From positions 2,478,210 to 2,542,209 of the forward strand of contig JAJFZO010000724.1 in NCBI GenBank assembly GCA_021397835.1: DNA of 64,000 nucleotides. Direction: 5' to 3'. The stretch is from Moringa oleifera. Lineage: Eukaryota; Streptophyta; Magnoliopsida; Brassicales; Moringaceae. Made by a program: the position numbers and the translations under genes. This document shows, piece by piece, positions 51,281 to 62,677 of the stretch. Under the pieces are notes generated by a model, which saw nothing but the letters and a program-made list of their open reading frames with translations, was not told where the DNA came from and did no database searches. Within the stretch, counting starts at the first letter, position 1, and each line of letters starts with the position of its first letter.

Positions 51281-53041
51281 ATGACTAAAATCAAACCTTC
51301 TCCTTTCCTTGTCACGTCGATGTCTTTCTTTCTTATTTGGATGAGTTTCTTTCTCCTTTCGAGTATTGCATCCGCGCATTTGTTAAAAACTTGTCAGTTT
51401 GATGCAATATATCAACTGGGGGATTCAATATCAGATACCGGTAACTTAATTCTTGAGGATCCTTCCTCTATGTTTGCTCGACTTCCTTATGGAGAAACTA
51501 GTTTTAAGAAGGCAACGGGTCGTTGCTCAAACGGGTTGCTGATGATCGATTATATCGGTAACAATTTGACAATTATTGAGATATATAATCCTTTTCTTTC
51601 TCTATATTTTTATTTTAAAATTCTTATCACGACCCTTGCTCTTAATCATTTCTTATTATTTTCATCTTGGTTGTTCTTTCAGGTCGAATTTTGTTTTTCA
51701 TTCTTTTATTCTCCAAACTTGTCACAAACCTTATTTTATATACGACCCAAAGGCGTGATCATCATATCAAATAGGCCTTATTTATTAACATATGATGTTA
51801 GTTTATCGTTAATCATTTTAAGATTTCGTTTAGCAATGTATGTTTAACTTTGTGTTTTTACAGCAATGTCAGCCGGAATCCCTTTGCTTAATCCTTATTT
51901 GAAGCAAGAGGCATCGACCACTTATGAACACGGGGTTAACTTCGCTGTCGCCGGATCCACTGCTTTATCCGTCGACGTTTTGGCACGGAAAAATATTTTT
52001 GCTCCAGTTACCAACAGTTCTTTAAGCGTGCAACTTAACTGGATGTCTAACTATTTTAATAAAACTTGTGATCAGAATGAAACAGGTTAGTGCTTCCGCC
52101 TCTTTAAATTGTACGCACATGTAATCGTCACGCATTGATAAAGAGATTTCAAGATTAAAAACAATATGTGCGATCGTTTTTATCCCAATTTTTATTTTGT
52201 TAAACAGAATGCAAAACGAAACCTAGCAGTTCTCTCTTCATGGTTGGTGAGATCGGAGGGAATGATTATAATTACGCGTTGTTTCAACGTAAAACTATCG
52301 AGGAAGTAAAGAGCATGGTCCCCGAAGTTATCGAAATCGTTAAGGATGCTGTTAAGGTGAGTCGCTTACAAAAATTTTATGGTTGCATATTTATGGTTAC
52401 TATGACTGTCCAAATTCTAAACTAAAAATGTCTTATTTGATTGCAGAGAGTGATTAGCCATGGAGTAACTCGGGTGGTTGTTCCTGGAAACTTTCCGATC
52501 GGTTGTCTGCCAATTTATCTTACGGGGTTTCAAACTAACGAAACTGCTGCTTATGATGAATTCCATTGCCTAAAGGACTTGAACAACTTGGCTGTGTACC
52601 ACAATGAACATCTACAACAAGCTATTGAAGAGTTAAGAAAAGAAAACCCTGGTACCGTCATAGTATATGGTGATTATTACAACGCTTATTTGTGGATTCT
52701 GCGACACATGTCATCACTAAGTAAGCACACATATATATTTTTCAAAATTTTATAATCCATTAAATAGTTCTTTATTAATGTGAAACTGACGTCGCATAAT
52801 ATTTTGTTTCACACTTTAAACAGAATTCGATAGCAAATCGGTGCAACAAGCTTGCTGTGGGGTAGGAGGCGATTATAATTTCAGCTTTACCAAGATGTGT
52901 GGAGCTCCTGAAGTATCTGTGTGCCCCAATCCTATTGCCCATATCAGTTGGGATGGAATTCACTTGACACAAAAAGCTTACTTTCACATGACGCAATGGC
53001 TAATTCGCAGTATCTATCCACAGCTTAAATGCAAAGCTTGA
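51281..53041 (+). CDS. GDSL esterase/lipase, copy 14
   Basis: Exons 51281-51557, 51864-52085, 52208-52356, 52447-52720 and 52824-53041. It encodes the reference protein. It shares the short spacer and the intron 1 CAGGTCG change with copy 6 but lacks that copy's exon 1 duplication, so it represents the intact form of that lineage. The CAGGT in intron 1 follows a pyrimidine-rich stretch and could act as a cryptic acceptor. Confidence 0.93.
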
Positions 53042-53957
53042 TTTGAAATATTTCATATTCCTTTGAAGACACGATAGTTGTAGTTAGTGAGTTTTATTTG
53101 GAAATGTAAAAACTAAAATTCGAATTTTATTTCGCGTTAAAATTTTTTAGTAAATTTTGTTTAAATATGCATTTGGTTGGTGTTTTTATCAAAATTTATG
53201 GTCATGACTGTGATATTTGTTTTGGATAATTGGATTTCAATTATTTATGGATATAAAAAATAAATAAAAAATATATTAATTCATCGGATAAAAATCGTTT
53301 AAAATTATGAGGAATACTCCGTCTCTTAATCTTTATCTTGAACTTCAAAACATCTTCAAACAAACTTTAGTTCATTAAACATAGTCAAATTAGATTTTGT
53401 CAAAAATTTTAAAAACAAAAAATATACAAATTGAAGATCTTGCACTAAGAATTTTGATTTCAAATTTTTATGAGAGTAAAAAAATATTCGCGCTACAAAT
53501 ACAAAAAAAAAAAATTAGTGCTATTTGAGTGCTAAAAATATTCTTTAAAACTTTCGTACTACAAAAAAATTTTCGAAACTCATAAAAAACAGTTTGTGAG
53601 TTGAAAATTTTTCGAAATTAAAAGATTTACTTGAAGTGGAGTGTACAATTATTCATAACAAATAGGGATATTGGTAAATTTCATTCGTGAAGAGCGAACA
53701 TGATTATGACGAGTGACTGATTATAATTTTAACTGTTAATTTACGAAGAGTGATGGTTATAGAGTGGCTCATAATTCCCTCGAAAATTTCTCCATGGGTT
53801 ATAATTTACGGTTAATTTGATTCTAATTTTATTAGATGTCCTTGAAGGGATAAAGCTTTATTTTCTTTTGTTTGTGCTTATGATAATTTCTCTTGCATAT
53901 TGATCATTTATTTATAAAGTATTTTCTGGCATATTGATAATTTGATACAAGAGAAAA

Positions 53958-54097
53958 GATGTAATATTACAGTTTGGAGATTCCGTATCAAATATTGGAT
54001 ATCTTGGTAAATTCGTTGCGCGGGTGTAGAACAACTTTGTATTGGCTTTTTATCGACAAAAAGAAGAATCCGTCGCTTCAAATATATTATGCCTTGT
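53958..54097 (+). pseudogene. GDSL exon 1 relic, unit 15
   Basis: TAGAAC form in a B-type stretch. Confidence 0.6.
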
Positions 54098-54792
54098 GAG
54101 ATAATTTATATTTTTTTAAAAAAATAAATAACTTGTTTTATAATTTATTATGGTGATATAAAAATAAATAAAACACTTTTATTAATAAATTTATCAAATT
54201 ATTATATAACATTCCCTAATAAAAATTAACTCATTGTAAATTAATAAAAAATGAAAAAATATATATAAACTATATAATAATTTTTTCATCAATCCATATT
54301 TTGTTTTTTGAAAAAGCACACAAGAATTAATTTTCGGCAATTATTCCTTTTTTAAAAGTCGAAATGAAAAACTAAATTCTATGGAAGAGGAACCAATACT
54401 TCACTGTCGCGATCACTTCGTTAAAAGATGACAATTTCCTTTCGTTTAAGCTAATCAATTCAAATTTATTGTAACATCAAATTCAACTAATGGTAATAGC
54501 AGCGAGCAATAATTTGTCTTGCAAAGTTTTGATAGCGCTTAATAGATGGTGTTCAATAAATGTTGTTTTATGTACAGATAAATAAAATTAAAATTTAAAA
54601 TTTTTAAGTTAGTTTCACAGAATCATCATCGTGCCTTGACCTAATTTCAAAATTGAAAGTTAAAAGAAATGGAGTCTATCTAGCAACATATCCATATATC
54701 CTTCAGTTTCTTTTGACTTATATGCTACCAATCTATTCCGTTACAAATCTTTCTCTTTAATAAAATATTATAAAATCATAAACTAATTATTT

Positions 54793-55077
54793 ACGCGCGC
54801 GCGCACACATATATATATAGTTTTATATTATTGGTGACTCATTCTAAGGATAGGAGTTAGAAATCTGAATCCAATCATCACTACGATTTGATTTCACTAG
54901 AAGAGCTTTATTCCAAGGAACAAAAGGAGTTTGAATTGTTTTAGGAATAAATGACTTATCCTCCATAGCTCTATATATACAACAGCCTCATAGACAGTGC
55001 TTTTTCATAACGGCGACTATATCACTTTTTATTTACTCTCGATAACAAAGGTCTAATAGCTATTCTTTCGAGCAACA
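54793..55077 (+). promoter_or_regulatory. Proximal promoter and 5' leader, copy 15 (B)
   Basis: Short microsatellite at 54793, TATA box at 54972-54979. Same leader variants as copy 11. Confidence 0.5.
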
Positions 55078-56838
55078 ATGACTAAAATCAAACCTTCTCC
55101 TTTCCTTGTCACGTCGATGTCTTTCTTTCTTATTTGGATGAGTTTCTTTCTCTTTTCGAGTATTGCATCCGCGCATTTGTTAAAAACTTGTCAATTTGAT
55201 GCAATATATCAACTGGGGGATTCAATATCAGACACCGGTAACTTAATTCTTGAGGAGCCTTCCTTTATGTTTGCTCGACTTCCTTATGGAGAAACTAGTT
55301 TTAAGAAGGCAACGGGTCGTTGCTCAAACGGGTTGCTGATGATCGATTATATCGGTAACAATTTGACAATTATTGAGATATATAATCCTTTTCTTTCTCT
55401 ATATTTTTATTTTAAAATTCTTATCACGACCCTTGCTCTTAATCATTTCTTATTATTTTCATCTTGGTTGTTCTTTCAGTTCGAATTTTGTTTTTCATTC
55501 TTTTATTCTCCAAACTTGTCACAAACCTTATTTTCTATACGACCCAAAGGCGTGATCATCATATCCAATAGGCCTTATTTATTAACATATGATGCTAGTT
55601 TATCGTTAATCATTTTAAGATTTCGTTTAGCAATGTATGTTTAACTTTGTGTTTTTACAGCAATGTCAGCCGGAATCCCTTTGCTTAATCCTTATTTGAA
55701 GCAAGAGGCATCGACCACTTATGAACACGGGGTTAACTTCGCTGTCGCCGGATCCACTGCTTTATCCGTCGACGTTTTGGCACGGAAAAATATTTTTGCT
55801 CCAGTTACCAACAGTTCTTTAAGCGTGCAACTTAACTGGATGTCTAACTATTTTAATAAAACTTGTGATCAGAATGAAACAGGTTAGTGCTTCCGCCTCT
55901 TTAAATTGTACGCACATGTAATCGTCACGCATTGATAAAGAGATTTCAAGATTAAAAACAATATGTGCGATCGTTTTTATCCCAATTTTTATTTTGTTAA
56001 ACAGAATGCAAAACGAAACCTAGCAGTTCTCTCTTCATGGTTGGTGAGATCGGAGGGAATGATTATAATTACGCGTTGTTTCAACGTAAAACTATCGAGG
56101 AAGTAAAGAGCATGGTCCCCGAAGTTATCGAAATCGTTAAGGATGCTGTTAAGGTGAGTCGCTTACAAAAATTTTATGGTTGCATATTTATGGTTACTAT
56201 GACTGTCCAAATTCTAAACTAAAAATGTCTTATTTGATTGCAGAGAGTGATTAGCCATGGAGTAACTCGGGTGGTTGTTCCTGGAAACTTTCCGATCGGT
56301 TGTCTGCCAATTTATCTTACGGGGTTTCAAACTAACGAAACTGCTGCTTATGATGAATTCCATTGCCTAAAGGACTTGAACAACTTGGCTGTGTACCACA
56401 ATGAACATCTACAACAAGCTATTGAAGAGTTAAGAAAAGAAAACCCTGGTACCGTCATAGTATATGGTGATTATTACAACGCTTATTTGTGGATTCTGCG
56501 ACACATGTCATCACTAAGTAAGCACACATATATATTTTTCAAAATTTTATAATCCATTAAATAGTTCTTTATTAATGTGAAACTGACGTCGCATAATATT
56601 TTGTTTCACACTTTAAACAGAATTCGATAGCAAATCGGTGCAACAAGCTTGCTGTGGGGTAGGAGGCGATTATAATTTCAGCTTTACCAAGATGTGTGGA
56701 GCTCCTGAAGTATCTGTGTGCCCCAATCCTATTGCCCATATCAGTTGGGATGGAATTCACTTGACACAAAAAGCTTACTTTCACATGACGCAATGGCTCA
56801 TTCGCAGTATCTATCCACAGCTTAAATGCAAAGCTTGA
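55078..56838 (+). CDS. GDSL esterase/lipase, copy 15 (B N-terminus)
   Basis: Exons 55078-55354, 55661-55882, 56005-56153, 56244-56517 and 56621-56838. It has L26F, D60E and S63F with Lys378 retained, while Leu367 uses the B codon CTC. The promoter leader matches copy 11 base for base at the variant sites. The protein equals copy 12. Expected to be functional. Confidence 0.93.
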
Positions 56839-57753
56839 TTTGAAATATTTCATATTCCTTTGAAGACACGATAGTTGTAGTTAGTGAGTTTTATTTGGAA
56901 ATGTAAAAACTAAAATTCGAATTTTATTTCGCGTTAAAATTTTTTAGTAAATTTTGTTTAAATATGCATTTGGTTGGTGTTTTTATCAAAATTTATGGTC
57001 ATGACTGTGATATTTGTTTTGGATAATTGGATTTCAATTATTTATGGATATAAAAAATAAATAAAAAATATATTAATTTATCGGATAAAAATCGTTTAAA
57101 ATTATGAGGAATACTCCGTCTCTTAATCTTTATCTTGAACTTCAAAACATCTTCAAACAAACTTTAGTTCATTAAACATAGTCAAATTAGATTTTGTCAA
57201 AAATTTTAAAAACAAAAAATATACAAATTGAAGATCTTGCACTAAGAATTTTGATTTCAAATTTTTATGAGAGTAAAAAAACATTCGCGCTACAAATACA
57301 AAAAAAAAAAATAGTGCTATTTGAGTGCTAAAAATATTCTTTAAAACTTTCGTACTACAAAAAAATTTTCGAAACTCATAAAAAACAATTTGTGAGTTGA
57401 AAATTTTTCGAAATTAAAAGATTTACTTGAAGTGGAGTGTACAATTATTCATAACAAATAGGGATATTGGTAAATTTCATTCGTGAAGAGCGAACATGAT
57501 TATGACGAGTGACTGATTATAATTTTAACTGTTAATTTACGAAGAGTGATGGTTATAGAGTGGCTCATAATTCCCTCGAAAATTTCTCCATGGGTTATAA
57601 TTTACGGTTAATTTGATTCTAATTTTATTAGATGTCCTTGAAGGGATAAAGCTTTATTTTCTTTTGTTTGTGCTTATGATAATTTCTCTTGCATATTGAT
57701 CATTTATTTATAAAGTATTTTCTGGCATATTGATAATTTGATACAAGAGAAAA

Positions 57754-57893
57754 GATGTAATATTACAGTTTGGAGATTCCGTATCAAATATTGGATATCT
57801 TGGTAAATTCGTTGCGCGGGTGTAGAACAACTTTGTATTGGCTTTTTATCGACAAAAAGAAGAATCCGTCGCTTCAAATATATTATGCCTTGT
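57754..57893 (+). pseudogene. GDSL exon 1 relic, unit 16
   Basis: TAGAAC form in a B-type spacer. Confidence 0.6.
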
Positions 57894-58588
57894 GAGATAA
57901 TTTATATTTTTTTAAAAAAATAAATAACTTGTTTTATAATTTATTATGGTGATATAAAAATAAATAAAACACTTTTATTAATAAATTTATCAAATTATTA
58001 TATAACATTCCCTAATAAAAATTAACTCATTGTAAATTAATAAAAAATAAAAAAATATATATAAACTATATAATAATTTTTTCATCAATCCATATTTTGT
58101 TTTTTGAAAAAGCACACAAGAATTAATTTTTGGCAATTATTCCTTTTTTAAAAGTCGAAATGAAAAACTAAATTCTATGGAAGAGGAACCAATACTTCAC
58201 TGTCGCGATCACTTCGTTAAAAGATTACAATTTCCTTTCGTTTAAGCTAATCAATTCAAATTTATTGTAACATCAAATTCAACTAATGGTAATAGCAGCG
58301 AGCAATAATTTGTCTTGCAAAGTTTTGATAGCGCTTAATAGATGGTGTTCAATAAATGTTGTTTTATGTACAGATAAATAAAATTAAATTTTAAAATTTT
58401 TAAGTTAGTTTCACAGAATCATCATCGTGCCTTGACCTAATTTCAAAATTGAAAGTTAAAAGAAATGGAGTCTATCTAGCAACATATCCATATATCCTTC
58501 AGTTTCTTTTGACTTATATGCTACCAATCTATTCCGTTACAAATCTTTCTCTTTAATAAAATATTATAAAATCATAAACTAATTATTT

Positions 58589-58873
58589 ACGCGCGCGCGC
58601 ACACATATATATATAGTTTTATATTATTGGTGACTCATTCTAAGGATAGGACTTAGAAATCTGAATCCAATCATCACTACGATTTGATTTCACTAGAAGA
58701 GCTTTATTCCAAGGAACAAAAGGAGTTTGAATTGTTTTAGGAATAAATGACTTATCCTCCATAGCTCTATATATACAACAGCCTCCTAGACAGTGCTTTT
58801 TCATAACTGCGACTATATCACTTTTTGTTTACTCTCGATAACAAAGGTCTAATAGCTATTCTTTCGAGCAACA
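58589..58873 (+). promoter_or_regulatory. Proximal promoter and 5' leader, copy 16 (B)
   Basis: Short microsatellite at 58589, TATA box at 58768-58775. It keeps CCAAGGAAC and TTCGAGC but not the CCTCATAG and AACGGCG changes of copies 11 and 15. Confidence 0.5.
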
Positions 58874-60634
58874 ATGACTAAAATCAAACCTTCTCCTTTC
58901 CTTGTCACGTCGATGTCTTTCTTTCTTATTTGGATGAGTTTCTTTCTCTTTTCGAGTATTGCATCCGCGCATTTGTTAAAAACTTGTCAATTTGATGCAA
59001 TATATCAACTGGGGGATTCAATATCAGACACCGGTAACTTAATTCTTGAGGAGCCTTCCTCTATGTTTGCTCGACTTCCTTATGGAGAAACTAGTTTTAA
59101 GAAGGCAACGGGTCGTTGCTCAAACGGGTTGCTGATGATCGATTATATCGGTAACAATTTGACAATTATTGAGATATATAATCCTTTTCTTTCTCTATAT
59201 TTTTATTTTAAAATTCTTATCACGACCCTTGCTCTTAATCATTTCTTATTATTTTCATCTTGGTTGTTCTTTCAGTTCGAATTTTGTTTTTCATTCTTTT
59301 ATTCTCCAAACTTGTCACAAACCTTATTTTCTATACGACCCAAAGGCGTGATCATCATATCAAATAGGCCTTATTTATTAACATATGATGCTAGTTTATC
59401 GTTAATCATTTTAAGATTTCGTTTAGCAATGTATGTTTAACTTTGTGTTTTTACAGCAATGTCAGCCGGAATCCCTTTGCTTAATCCTTATTTGAAGCAA
59501 GAGGCATCGACCACTTATGAACACGGGGTTAACTTCGCTGTCGCCGGATCCACTGCTTTATCCGTCGACGTTTTGGCACGGAAAAATATTTTTGCTCCAG
59601 TTACCAACAGTTCTTTAAGCGTGCAACTTAACTGGATGTCTAACTATTTTAATAAAACTTGTGATCAGAATGAAACAGGTTAGTGCTTCCGCCTCTTTAA
59701 ATTGTACGCACATGTAATCGTCACGCATTGATAAAGAGATTTCAAGATTAAAAACAATATGTGCGATCGTTTTTATCCCAATTTTTATTTTGTTAAACAG
59801 AATGCAAAACGAAACCTAGCAGTTCTCTCTTCATGGTTGGTGAGATCGGAGGGAATGATTATAATTACGCGTTGTTTCAACGTAAAACTATCGAGGAAGT
59901 AAAGAGCATGGTCCCCGAAGTTATCGAAATCGTTAAGGATGCTGTTAAGGTGAGTCGCTTACAAAAATTTTATGGTTGCATATTTATGGTTACTATGACT
60001 GTCCAAATTCTAAACTAAAAATGTCTTATTTGATTGCAGAGAGTGATTAGCCATGGAGTAACTCGGGTGGTTGTTCCTGGAAACTTTCCGATCGGTTGTC
60101 TGCCAATTTATCTTACTGGGTTTCAAACTAACGAAACTGCTGCTTATGATGAATTCCATTGCCTAAAGGACTTGAACAACTTGGCTGTGTACCACAATGA
60201 ACATCTACAACAAGCTATTGAAGAGTTAAGAAAAGAAAACCCTGGTACCGTCATAGTATATGGTGATTATTACAACGCTTATTTGTGGATTCTGCGACAC
60301 ATGTCATCACTAAGTAAGCACACATATATATTTTTCAAAATTTTATAATCCATTAAATAGTTCTTTATTAATGTGAAACTGACGTCGCATAATATTTTGT
60401 TTCACACTTTAAACAGAATTCGATAGCAAATCGGTGCAACAAGCTTGCTGTGGGGTAGGAGGCGATTATAATTTCAGCTTTACCAAGATGTGTGGAGCTC
60501 CTGAAGTATCTGTGTGCCCCAATCCTATTGCCCATATCAGTTGGGATGGAATTCACTTGACACAAAAAGCTTACTTTCACATGACGCAATGGCTCATTCG
60601 CAGTATCTATCCACAGCTTAAATGCGAAGCTTGA
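58874..60634 (+). CDS. GDSL esterase/lipase, copy 16 (L26F, D60E, K378E)
   Basis: Exons 58874-59150, 59457-59678, 59801-59949, 60040-60313 and 60417-60634. It resembles copy 11 but has Ser63 rather than Phe63, so it is either an intermediate in B evolution or a product of partial conversion. Exon 4 has ACTGGG and exon 5 has the B bases. Catalytic residues are complete. Confidence 0.93.
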
Positions 60635-61549
60635 TTTGAAATATTTCATATTCCTTTGAAGACACGATAGTTGTAGTTAGTGAGTTTTATTTGGAAATGT
60701 AAAAACTAAAATTCGAATTTTATTTCGCGTTAAAATTTTTTAGTAAATTTTGTTTAAATATTCATTTGGTTGGTGTTTTTATCAAAATTTATGGTCATGA
60801 CTGTGATATTTGTTTTGGATAATTGGATTTCAATTATTTATGGATATAAAAAATAAATAAAAAATATATTAATTTATCGGATAAAAATCGTTTAAAATTA
60901 TGAGGAATACTCCGTCTCTTAATCTTTATCTTGAACTTCAAAACATCTTCAAACAAACTTTAGTTCATTAAACATAGTCAAATTAGATTTTGTCAAAAAT
61001 TTTAAAAACAAAAAATATACAAATTGAAGATCTTGCACTAAGAATTTTGATTTCAAATTTTTATGAGAGTAAAAAAACATTCGCGCTACAAATACAAAAA
61101 AAAAAAATAGTGCTATTTGAGTGCTAAAAATATTCTTTAAAACTTTCGTACTACAAAAAAATTTTCGAAACTCATAAAAAACAATTTGTGAGTTGAAAAT
61201 TTTTCGAAATTAAAAGATTTACTTGAAGTGGAGTGTACAATTATTCATAACAAATAGGGATATTGGTAAATTTCATTCGTGAAGAGCGAACATGATTATG
61301 ACGAGTGACTGATTATAATTTTAACTGTTAATTTACGAAGAGTGATGGTTATAGAGTGGCTCATAATTCCCTCAAAAATTTCTCCATGGGTTATAATTTA
61401 CGGTTAATTTGATTCTAATTTTATTAGATGTCCTTGAAGGGATAAATCTTTATTTTCTTTTGTTTGTGCTTATGATAATTTCTCTTGCATATTGATCATT
61501 TATTTATAAAGTATTTTCTGGCATATTGATAATTTGATACAAGAGAAAA

Positions 61550-61689
61550 GATGTAATATTACAGTTTGGAGATTCCGTATCAAATATTGGATATCTTGGT
61601 AAATTCGTTGCGCGGGTGTAGAACAACTTTGTATTGGCTTTTTATCGACAAAAAGAAGAATCCGTCGCTTCAAATATATTATGCCTTGT
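61550..61689 (+). pseudogene. GDSL exon 1 relic, unit 17
   Basis: TAGAAC form; clean sequence lying just before the indel-rich patch. Confidence 0.6.
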
Positions 61690-61860
61690 GAGATAATTTA
61701 TATTTTTTAAAAAAAATAAATAACTTGTTTTATAATTTATTATGGTGATATAAAAATAAATAAAACACTTTTATTAATAAATTTATCAAATTATTATATA
61801 ACATTCCCTAATAAAAATTAACTCATTGTAAATTAATAAAAAATGAAAAAATATATATAA

Positions 61861-62350
61861 AATATATAATAATTTTTTCATCAATCCATATTTGTTTTTT
61901 GAACAAAGCACACAAGAATAATTTTAGGCAATTATTCCTTTTTTTTAAAATTCACGAAATGAAAAACTAACTTCTATGGAAGAAGAACCAAGACTTCACT
62001 GTCGCGATCACTTCGTTAAAAGGAGACATTCCTTTCGTTATTAGATAATCAATTCAAATTTATTGTAACATCAAATTCACATCATGTAATAGGCAGCGAG
62101 CAATATAATTTGTCTTGCAACGTTTGATAGCGATCTAATAGATGGTGTTCAATAAATGATGTTTTATGTATCAGATAATTAAAATTAAAATTTAAAATTT
62201 TTAAGTTAGTTCTACAGAATCATCATCGTTGCCTTGGACCTAATTTTCAAAATTGAAAGTTAACAGAAAGGGAGGTAATCTAGCAACATACCATATCATT
62301 CCTTCAGTTCTTTTGGATTATTGATACAATCTATTACTGTTACAAATCTT
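61861..62350. other. Indel-rich divergent patch in the promoter of copy 17
   Basis: About 490 bases align to the same spacer region of other units only with dozens of one-base insertions, deletions and substitutions, many in or beside homopolymers. Sequence before and after is nearly perfect. The TTGACC and TTGACT motifs of the other promoters are altered here. Confidence 0.85.
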
Positions 62351-62390
62351 CTCTTTAATAAAATATTATAAAATCATAAACTAATTATTT

Positions 62391-62677
62391 ACGCGCGCGC
62401 GCACACATATATATATATAGTTTTATATTATTGGTGACTCATTCTAAGGATAGGACTTAGAAATCTGAATCCAATCATCACTACGATTTGATTTCACTAG
62501 AAGAGCTTTATTCCAAGGAACAAAAGGAGTTTGAATTGTTTTAGGAATAAATGACTTATCCTCCATAGCTCTATATATACAACAGCCTCCTAGACAGTGC
62601 TTTTTCATAACTGCGACTATATCACTTTTTGTTTACTCTCGATAACAAAGGTCTAATAGCTATTCTTTCGAGCAACA
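62391..62677 (+). promoter_or_regulatory. Proximal promoter and 5' leader, copy 17
   Basis: Long microsatellite at 62391, TATA box at 62572-62579. The core promoter is clean, but the 490 bases before it are the indel-rich patch. Confidence 0.5.

Larger units (their letters stand above)
49454..53242 (+). repeat. Array unit 14 (A, short spacer)
   Basis: 3789 bp. It has the 12-base spacer deletion near 50355 and the intron 1 variant of unit 6, but an intact exon 1. Confidence 0.9.
53243..57039 (+). repeat. Array unit 15 (A start, then haplotype B)
   Basis: 3797 bp. The first ~600 bases are A type, and B variants begin near 53873. The exon 5 C-terminal codon is A type. Confidence 0.9.
57040..60835 (+). 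repeat. Array unit 16 (haplotype B with private changes)
   Basis: 3796 bp. It is B type with several private spacer substitutions. A GGACTTAG change near 58649 is shared only with unit 17. Confidence 0.9.
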
